From Mesostigma viride (taxonomy: Eukaryota; Streptophyta; Mesostigmatophyceae; Mesostigmatales; Mesostigmataceae): 64,000 nt of DNA. The DNA is taken from positions 2,849,368 to 2,913,367 of the forward strand of contig RPFO01000130.1 in NCBI GenBank assembly GCA_009746045.1, read 5' to 3'. Made by a program: the position numbers and the translations under genes. Below the pieces are notes generated by a model. It did not search any database. It saw only the letters and a program-made list of their open reading frames with translations, and was not told the DNA's origin. This document shows, piece by piece, positions 58,409 through 64,000 of the stretch. The stretch's first letter is position 1. Each line of letters begins with the position of its first letter.

Positions 58409-58869
58409 GATCCTAGGGCTTCTATGCTCATGTTGCCCATGCTTGCCGCAATTTTTGCCAAATCTTTGGAAAAATTCGCAGCTTGAGGCGCCCCATCATT
58501 TCGCTCATCTCTAGAGGCCCCAGACATGTCCCCCAACATATCTTCGGCCTCCTCAGAGCCTACGAAGCCCCCCTCGGCCCCCATTTCGGCCAGGAACCCC
58601 TCTGGCAGTTTGTGCTCCAAGGAAAACGCAATATTCTTTCCCAGTTGTGCTGGCTCGCTGCTAGCTTCTATTTCATATCCCACACTCACCAAATACCGTC
58701 CTAATGAGTCTAAGGGACTTTTTGAAGAAGCTGCAAGTCTTGCCTTGTAGGCACGACCGAGGGAACCCACTATCAAAGTGGCCAACGAAGTGCTATCCTT
58801 ATTTGCTGCAAAATAAAGATTTCGAGCAGTTTGCGCGAAACCTCTCGGAATGGGCTCATTCGACCCCAT
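58409..58869 (-). pseudogene. DIRS-like ORF1, N-terminal part
   Basis: ATG at 58,869 (MGSNEPIPRGFAQTARNLYF), then KARLAASSKSPLDSLGRYLV, an acidic segment (GSEEAEDMLGDMSGASRDER) and AKIAASMGNMSIEALGS. The frame continues at 35,990 after removing Copia-A and one GATCC. No database family known to me; assigned to ORF1 because it runs into the same Gly/Pro-rich protein whose end precedes the RT ORF. Confidence 0.6.
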
Positions 58870-58887
58870 TTTTTGCTGCGGTATCAC

Positions 58888-59029
58888 TTAATGTGATGTG
58901 GAAATTATCGAGCTTTAGTGAGCGCAAAAAGAACGAGTGATTTTGACCAAGAAACGGCAACGAAAACTGATAAAGCACGCGCCGCCATGTCTTCCTCAAT
59001 AAATTGGCTGCATTGCATGCGCACGGTGA
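58888..59029. other. Upstream region of DIRS-like ORF1
   Basis: AT-rich non-coding sequence before the ORF1 start on the minus strand. It ends where an inverted TRIM-like repeat begins. Confidence 0.35.
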
Positions 59030-59437
59030 CGGATGCAAGTCCGGTACAATACTGGCGCGGCGCCCAGATGCCACCGAACAGTTGTACTACAAAGAACCCA
59101 TTTGTACTGATTCTTTCGACATTGTACTACGTTTAGTCACTGTCTACTTCAACCCAGATGGCCATACCACCTCCTAGGCAGGTTGTGCTACACCTGAACG
59201 AATCTTTACTAGCCTGAGCTAGTTTGAACTAGTTTGAAGTAGATTGTACTACCCTGTAGTACCAATGAAGTACTTTGAACTACATCCAAGTACTTGGAAG
59301 CAGTCCAGAGGTCATTTGCAGGGACTTTCACCCTTTCTAGGAGCATTTCTCGCAGATCAGCCATGAGGCAGCGGCACCGACTCGCACTCCGCTCCCCTTA
59401 GTCGCAAATCAGGGAATCCAGATCGTAAGATCAACCA
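59030..59437 (-). repeat. Diverged inverted copy of the TRIM-like terminal repeat
   Basis: The reverse complement matches 52,457-53,000 loosely: TTGTACTACA, CATTGTACTACGTTTAGT, AGTTTGAAGTAGATTGTACT, and the exact end GATCAACCA at 59,437. Confidence 0.7.
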
Positions 59438-59881
59438 GTCACCTGCTCATCAAGGCGATGTGGGCTGATGGGCAGTATGAGGACTATCATGCCCTGGTGG
59501 AGGTGACGCAGTTCGTGTGCGGCTGCCCACACCCAGTCGAGGCATTTGGCGGCGCTCGCTTCTTTTCACAGGAGGCTGGCACCGTGAACGCAGGTGATGG
59601 CACCCACATGGACGATGCCGTCCCTGCTGTGCACAGTGACAGTGAAGGCGGGGAGGAGGAGGAAGAGGGAGAGGAAGAGGGGGAGGAAGAGGGGGAGGAG
59701 GAGGGGGAGGAGGAGGGAGAGGGGGAGGGAGAGGGGGAGGGAGAATGGGAGGGGGAGGGGGAGGAGGAAGAGGGAGAGGGAGAGGGAGAGGAGGATGCGG
59801 AATGGGAGCCGGGGATGACTGGTAGATGAGACGGTGCCATCTACCGGCGCATGGAATGAAGTGGTACACAAGTTTACTCAT
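59438..59881 (+). pseudogene. Tudor-like gene, 3' fragment copy
   Basis: Corresponds to 20,638-21,075 in reverse. Reads KAMWADGQYEDYHALVEVTQ, CGCPHPVEAFGGARFF, GTHMDDAVPAVHSDSEGG and a Glu-rich tail ending EWEPGMTGR-TGA (59,829). This copy lacks the CTAG surplus of the other and shows the full tail. It begins abruptly after an inverted terminal repeat and ends at an abrupt join to DIRS ORF1 sequence (59,881/59,882). Confidence 0.75.
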
Positions 59882-60187
59882 GAATTGGACGTGGCGGTGA
59901 AGGAGCTGGGAGTCACGGCGGTGACCGAGCTCGCGTGCATGGAGTACTTTGCACGCATCGTGGAGTCACTCATGGTGGTGGAGAGCGAGCGGGGCCAGGG
60001 CGCGTGGGTCGCCCAGGCCGCCTTCGTGCTGCCGGTGGTGGAGAGCGGCAGCCAGCGGACGAGGGCGGCGCGACGGGCTCTCAAGGCCGCCAAGAAGGAG
60101 CACGACGCGCGGGTCAGCGCAGCGGTGCTGGCCAAGGTGGATGGGGGGGCGGTGGCCTCCTCCTCCGCCAGCAACAAGCAGAAGTGA
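59882..60187 (+). pseudogene. DIRS-like ORF1, C-terminal part
   Basis: Reads LDVAVKELGVTAVTELACME, YFARIVESLMVVESERGQGA, WVAQAAFVLPVVESGSQRTR, then a Lys/Ala/Ser tail ending SASNKQK-TGA. Followed by about 200 nt and then the pol ORF, the ORF1-pol order of a DIRS-type element. The upstream half of ORF1 is missing here, replaced by the Tudor-like fragment. Confidence 0.7.
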
Positions 60188-60392
60188 GGGGGCGCGGCGT
60201 GTTCCCCCTCCCAGTTCCGGCCGTCCAGCCCCTCGACCGGTCCCGCCTGCGCTCACGACGCAGGCTGCAGCGAGCCACGCGGCGGCGGGCACGCTTGCTG
60301 CTCATGGTCCGGCTCGTGGAAGGCCTGAACTGGATGTGGGGGGGACACGGGAACCGCCTGTGGGGGCGGCCGGGTGTGGGGCGGGGCCAGCA

Positions 60393-60701
60393 ATGGCCAC
60401 GCCTGCCGGCGGGCCCCCAGGGCGCGGCACTAGCGGGGCGACGGCAACGGCTCCCTGCACCGCTGCCCAGCAGGCGGCCCTACAAGGGCTGGAGATTGCC
60501 GCCCAGGTCCATGAGCGCCGGCTGAGAGCCGTAGCGGCAGAGGACCTGGTGCATGACGTTGAGTCTGGGCCCTATGGGCCCGACGGGCAATATGAAATGA
60601 TTGTCCCAGAGAGACTTGCGCTGCCCGCGGGCGGAGTGGCGGGCAGCGTGCCGCTGATGGACTGCCTCCCCCCCAGTGGAGGGAGGTATATGGCAACATA
60701 A
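60393..60701 (+). pseudogene. DIRS-like pol N-terminal segment, out of frame
   Basis: ATG at 60,393 (MATPAGGPPGRGTSGATATA), then LQGLEIAAQVHERRLRAVAA and VPERLALPAGGVAGSVPLMD. The frame is lost at the C-run 60,668-60,674; dropping or adding bases there leads into PPPQWREVYGNIKNILREEE, the start of the RT frame. Confidence 0.5.
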
Positions 60702-62650
60702 AAAATATTTTGAGGGAGGAGGAGGTAGTGCAGCCAGGGCGTCGACGGCGAGTGACGCATGGCTGTGCGAGCGACACAGAGTACGCGCGCCTGAGCGTGC
60801 GGCTGGCGGAGACCGGGATGACAGAGTACAGCGAGGAGGAGCCCCCGGTCACCAACGGCCTGTTCGGCGTGCCCAAGCGCGATCCAGGGGTGGTGGACCC
60901 GTCAGCCCAGCGCCAGCGACTCATCTGCAACATGGTGCAGAGCAACGACAAGTTCCTCACCCCTGGCGGCTGTTACCTGCCAGATGTGGGGGCGGTGGCC
61001 GAGATGGCAGGGGGCGCGCCCAGCTACTCGAGCAAAACGGACCTGGAGACGTACTACTACCGCTTCTCCGTGCCAACGGAGTGGCGGGAGTGGTTCGCGC
61101 TGCCCCCAGTCTGGTCGGACGAGGTCGGCCAGCCCGGGGAGCGCCGCCGGCTCTATCCCAGGTTCCGTGTTCTGGTGATGGGGTGGTCTCACTCGGTCCT
61201 GCTGGCGCAGGTGGCGCACATGCAGACCCTGTTCGGGCCGGGGAAGCTGAACCCCGGGCTGAGTGTGAGCGTCCCGATGCATCAGCTCGGGGTGCGCACA
61301 GTGCGTGAGGGAGGACGGGAGTGGATGGAGTTGGTGGGGGCCTCCGAACTTGACTGGCAGCTGCTGCCCGAGGACCCTCCTCGGCCGGCGCAGTTGGTCA
61401 TGATCGACGACCTGGGCACCACACACGCGCGCAGCGCAGCGGAGGCGAACGCGCTGCTGGACCGCGCATGCACCGAGTGCTACGCGCCAGCTGGCCTGGT
61501 GGTGAATGAGAAAAAGGTCGAGCGGGCGCGGGAGGGTCAAGCTGTTGAGATCCTGGGCATCGAGTTTCACCAAGATGGGAGCTTGTGGCCGTCGGCGAAG
61601 CGACTGGCCCTCCTGGTCCACGACACCGAGGCGGTGCTGGCCCGGGGACGAGCAAGCTACCATGAGTTGGCCTCCCTACTGGGACGCTGGGTATGGATCC
61701 AGCTGCTGCGCAGGAGTCTGCTAAGCACCTGGTTCCACGCCTACAGGATGCTCCACCAAGTGCTGGCCCTCCGCAAGGGAGGACGCTTCCAACTCTGGGC
61801 AAGTGTGCGCCGGGAGCTCTGGGCGGCTGTCAGCCTGGCTCCCCTGGTGCATGCACAGCGCAACCAGCCACTGGACACCGCCGTCGTGGCCAGTGACGCG
61901 TCGAGCCGGGGCTCCGGTGTGGTGTACGCCCGTCTGGCAGAGGCAGACGTGAAGGCTTTGTCCAACTGCCGCGAAATGAAGGGGTGGAAGACTCTGTGTG
62001 TCGGGTCGGAAGAGGTCGGTGTGGAGAGAACGGGGGAGAGGGAGCATCGGGCGGTGGCGACCGCCCGCTGGCGTGTGGCGGTGAAACACCGGTGGAGGGA
62101 CGCGGGGGCGCACATCAATGAGAAAGAGGCGCGCGCAGCCGTGCAGAGCCTGGAGTGGGGGCTGCGCACGCGGGCGCGGTGGGGGCGGCGGCACGTACGG
62201 CTGGTGGATAACACTGCCGTTGTGGGCGCAGTGGTGAAGGGGCGGTCATCATCTTACCGCCTCAACACGTGGTGCCGCCGCGCTGCCGCCCTGGGCTGTG
62301 CCAGCAACACCAGGTACCACTGGGTGTACATCCGCTCGGAGCGAAACCCCGCTGACGCGCCCAGCCGGGGCCGGTGGGTGCGGGACCTTACCGCCGATGG
62401 CGATGTGGAGAGTAACCCGGGGCCGGGAGGGCGGCAGGAACTGCTGGAGAGCACCGTGCTGCCCGCGACCCTGCGCAGCTACCATCGCGCAGTGATCGCG
62501 TACCTCCTGTGGGCTGAGCCCTATGGTGCTGTACCGCCGGAGGAAGCGGAGAGCGTGTTCTGCGAGTGGCTCGTGTCTGTCTACGAGGATGGAGGGGGAG
62601 CAGGGCGTTCCATGTGCATGAGGGCGCTGTGTGGGCTGCAACGGCCTTGA
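60596..62650 (+). CDS. DIRS-like Pol: reverse transcriptase, RNase H, 2A motif, tyrosine recombinase start (truncated)
   Basis: Reverse transcriptase: NGLFGVPKRDPGVVDPSAQR, LICNMVQSNDKF, SKTDLETYYYRFSVP (catalytic Asp), LVMGWSHS and LVMIDDLGTTHAR (MIDD catalytic pair, about 61,400-61,411), then LVVNEKKVE and VEILGIEF. RNase H: VVASDASSRGSGVVYA, INEKEARAAVQSLEWGL, RLVDNTAVVGAVVKG and RSERNPADAPSRG. Then RDLTADGDVESNPGPGG, a canonical 2A sequence, and TLRSYHRAVIAYLLWAEPYG with FCEWLVSVYEDGG, which looks like the N-terminal core-binding domain of a tyrosine recombinase. The catalytic recombinase part is absent: at about 62,641 the frame hits an inverted ORF1 copy. It belongs with tyrosine-recombinase retroelements (DIRS order) by RT/RNase H and recombinase character; exact clade not determined. 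Confidence 0.75.
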   Translation, partial: NDCPRETCAARGRSGGQRAADGLPPPQWREVYGNIKNILREEEVVQPGRRRRVTHGCASDTEYARLSVRLAETGMTEYSEEEPPVTNGLFGVPKRDPGVVDPSAQRQRLICNMVQSNDKFLTPGGCYLPDVGAVAEMAGGAPSYSSKTDLETYYYRFSVPTEWREWFALPPVWSDEVGQPGERRRLYPRFRVLVMGWSHSVLLAQVAHMQTLFGPGKLNPGLSVSVPMHQLGVRTVREGGREWMELVGASELDWQLLPEDPPRPAQLVMIDDLGTTHARSAAEANALLDRACTECYAPAGLVVNEKKVERAREGQAVEILGIEFHQDGSLWPSAKRLALLVHDTEAVLARGRASYHELASLLGRWVWIQLLRRSLLSTWFHAYRMLHQVLALRKGGRFQLWASVRRELWAAVSLAPLVHAQRNQPLDTAVVASDASSRGSGVVYARLAEADVKALSNCREMKGWKTLCVGSEEVGVERTGEREHRAVATARWRVAVKHRWRDAGAHINEKEARAAVQSLEWGLRTRARWGRRHVRLVDNTAVVGAVVKGRSSSYRLNTWCRRAAALGCASNTRYHWVYIRSERNPADAPSRGRWVRDLTADGDVESNPGPGGRQELLESTVLPATLRSYHRAVIAYLLWAEPYGAVPPEEAESVFCEWLVSVYEDGGGAGRSMCMRALCGLQRP
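62402..62425 (+). other. 2A-type ribosome-skipping motif
   Basis: Codons for DVESNPGP, matching D[VI]ExNPGP exactly, preceded by RDLTADG as in typical 2A upstream context (L....GDVExNPGP). Ribosomes skip the last Gly-Pro bond at 2A, so RT/RNase H and the recombinase would be released as separate proteins from one ORF. Confidence 0.8.
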
Positions 62651-63192
62651 GAGCCCGTCGCGCCGCCCTCGTCCGCTGGCTGCCGCTCTCCACCACCGGC
62701 AGCACGAAGGCGGCCTGGACGCGCCCTGGCCCCGCTCGCTCTCCACCAGCATGAGTGACTCCACGATGCGTGCAAAGTACTCCATGCACGCGAGCTCGGT
62801 CACCGCCGTGACTCCCAGCTCCTTCACCGCCACGTCCAGGGCGTGGCACAGGTTGACCGCGATGTCCATGCGCTCGCGACTCTGCCACCCGCTGGTCTGG
62901 CCTGGCCCACGGATGAACATGGGCTTCAGGCCCTCCAGCCGGGCCCGCAGATTGCCCCCGTACCGGTCCTTGGCCGTTTGCAGGTACTCGGGCAGCACCC
63001 GCAGCTTGTACCGGTAGTCCTCCACCTCCCAAGGGATGCTGGTGGCAGTCCCCGGCAGGGCGACCCCCTTGGTCATGGGCACAGCCAACACCTGGCCGCT
63101 CGCTGGGTCGGCGCGACCCGGTAGGCGGTCCCTGCGGCGCCGGCTGCTGCTGCGCCGGCCCGAGTCGCTGCTGCTGTCGTTGCTGTTGCTGC

Positions 63193-63225
<33 letters not shown>

Positions 63226-64000
63226 AACGGCACGTGCGATGGCGGCACTTGGGACACTTGGCCGTCTTGGCTCGCGCCGGTGCTGGGGCCACTGGTTTGG
63301 CGCCGGGCAGGATTGTCCCACCCCCCCGCGCCCCTTGCTGGGCCGCTGGGTGTGAGCTGTGCAAGGGATACCCCTCTGCAGGCTCCTCGTCCCCCGCCAC
63401 GGACGCGGGGGCCGTCACCCATCCCCCCTGGCCGCTCCGGGGCTCTTCCCCAGTGCCTGGGCCTCCAGCCCTCGGCCACCCGGCTCCCCAGTACCCCGGG
63501 GGGGGGGCAGGCACCCAGTAACCGCCCCCTGGCACTGCTCCTTCCCCTGCCCCACTGGTGTACCCCCATGGAGGGGCTACCCCCGTGGCGTGCAGGCCAC
63601 CAGCCCACAGTGGGGCTATCCCGGGGTGGGTTTGAGGGGTGTGCCTACCCGGCACTCGCAGTGCAGGGCCCAATGGGGGGTGCCCTCCTCCCTGCAAGCC
63701 GGCAGGGCCCCCCCCACCCCCCCCGCACCCATCAACCCCTGTCCACCCATGACGGCGCCCATGCGGGCCATCATGGCGGGGTCCATGGCCAACAGGTGGG
63801 CCCCCGCAGCCCCTCCCTTGCCACCGCTGCGCCCCCCCCCCCACAGTTGGGGCTGTGCCCCCTACCCCCTTTCCCCTGGCCCCTCCAGCCACCAGGGGGG
63901 TGCCTCCCACCACCTTCCCTCGCCCAGCAAATGGCGTGGCACCTCTGCCAACAGTCTCCCCACCCCCTGGGAGACCTGTGCCAGTCTCCTGAGCCGATCC
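62642..64000 (-). pseudogene. DIRS-like ORF1, middle and C-terminal part (runs off the window)
   Basis: The minus-strand frame is open from the window edge: GSAQETGTGLPGGGETVGRG, a long Gly/Pro-rich region, a possible metal site (CPKCRHRTCRC), a run of Ser then SSSDSGRRSSSRRRRDRLPG, VPMTKGVALPGTATSIPWEV, and the conserved CHALDVAVKELGVTAVTELA block. A 7-bp deletion (GGGTCGC missing relative to 59,882-60,187) near 62,724 shifts the frame after ERGQGA. The copy ends at ALKA (62,642), back-to-back with the truncated pol. The N-terminus lies beyond 64,000. Confidence 0.7.
63192..63225. repeat. (GCT)n trinucleotide repeat in ORF1
   Basis: About ten CTG/GCT units. They encode the Ser run (minus strand AGC codons) of DIRS-like ORF1 beside the CPKCRHRTCRC motif. 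Confidence 0.85.

Noticed and set aside
61398-62214. Minus-strand ORFs opposite RT/RNase H
   Set aside because: Shadows; the plus strand shows RT, RNase H and 2A motifs in order.

Overview
This is nuclear DNA of a eukaryote, most likely a green alga. It has a multi-exon gene with GT-AG introns, Ty1/copia elements, a tyrosine-recombinase (DIRS-like) retroelement, many TIR DNA elements and very long simple-sequence arrays. The style resembles large repeat-rich prasinophyte genomes such as Cymbomonas/Pyramimonadales, but that lineage is a guess. I see only one ordinary host gene; nearly everything else is mobile or satellite DNA.

Layout. 1-6,700 is a CACACACAACC-type minisatellite with two levels of kilobase-scale duplication. 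6,718-14,475 (+) is the 3' part of a coiled-coil protein gene: seven exons with matching phases, and introns full of simple repeats. 14,800-18,860 holds dispersed repeat copies and retroelement scraps. 18,861-19,425 and 34,759-35,533 are the two halves of a copy of DNA element T1. They are split by a 15,333-bp insertion (19,426-34,758) with 32-bp TIRs and a 3-bp CTG duplication; the unoccupied version of the same site is at 49,882-49,884. That large element carries a Tudor-like protein gene, a Cys-motif ORF inside a long palindrome, a LINE tail and arrays of GGGCGT, GGGGCA and TTTGCG.

35,991-58,408 is one 22.4-kb LTR retrotransposon, Copia-A (minus strand; 658-bp LTRs; GATCC duplication), inserted into ORF1 of a DIRS-like element. 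Copia-A has itself received four insertions: Copia-B (41,065-49,096, complete, 5-bp duplication), T1 (49,330-51,107), a direct-repeat (TRIM-like) element (52,457-55,577) and a 751-bp MITE (56,626-57,376). With these removed, Copia-A is about 8.6 kb and has the same plan as Copia-B: an extra 5' ORF, gag, an in-frame TGA, then pol. In both pols the retropepsin-like domain lies between integrase and reverse transcriptase, which is not the normal Ty1/copia order.

58,409-64,000 is a mosaic of DIRS-like pieces: the ORF1 N-terminus (-), a chimera of the Tudor-like gene tail with the ORF1 C-terminus (+), a pol ORF (+) with reverse transcriptase, RNase H, a canonical 2A motif (DVESNPGP) and the start of a tyrosine recombinase, then an inverted ORF1 copy (-) running off the window.

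The best candidates for undescribed biology are the 2A motif separating RT/RNase H from the recombinase, the displaced protease in both copia elements, and the shared TGA-CTT-GAG gag/pol junction. All homology calls are by eye from motifs; no search was run.
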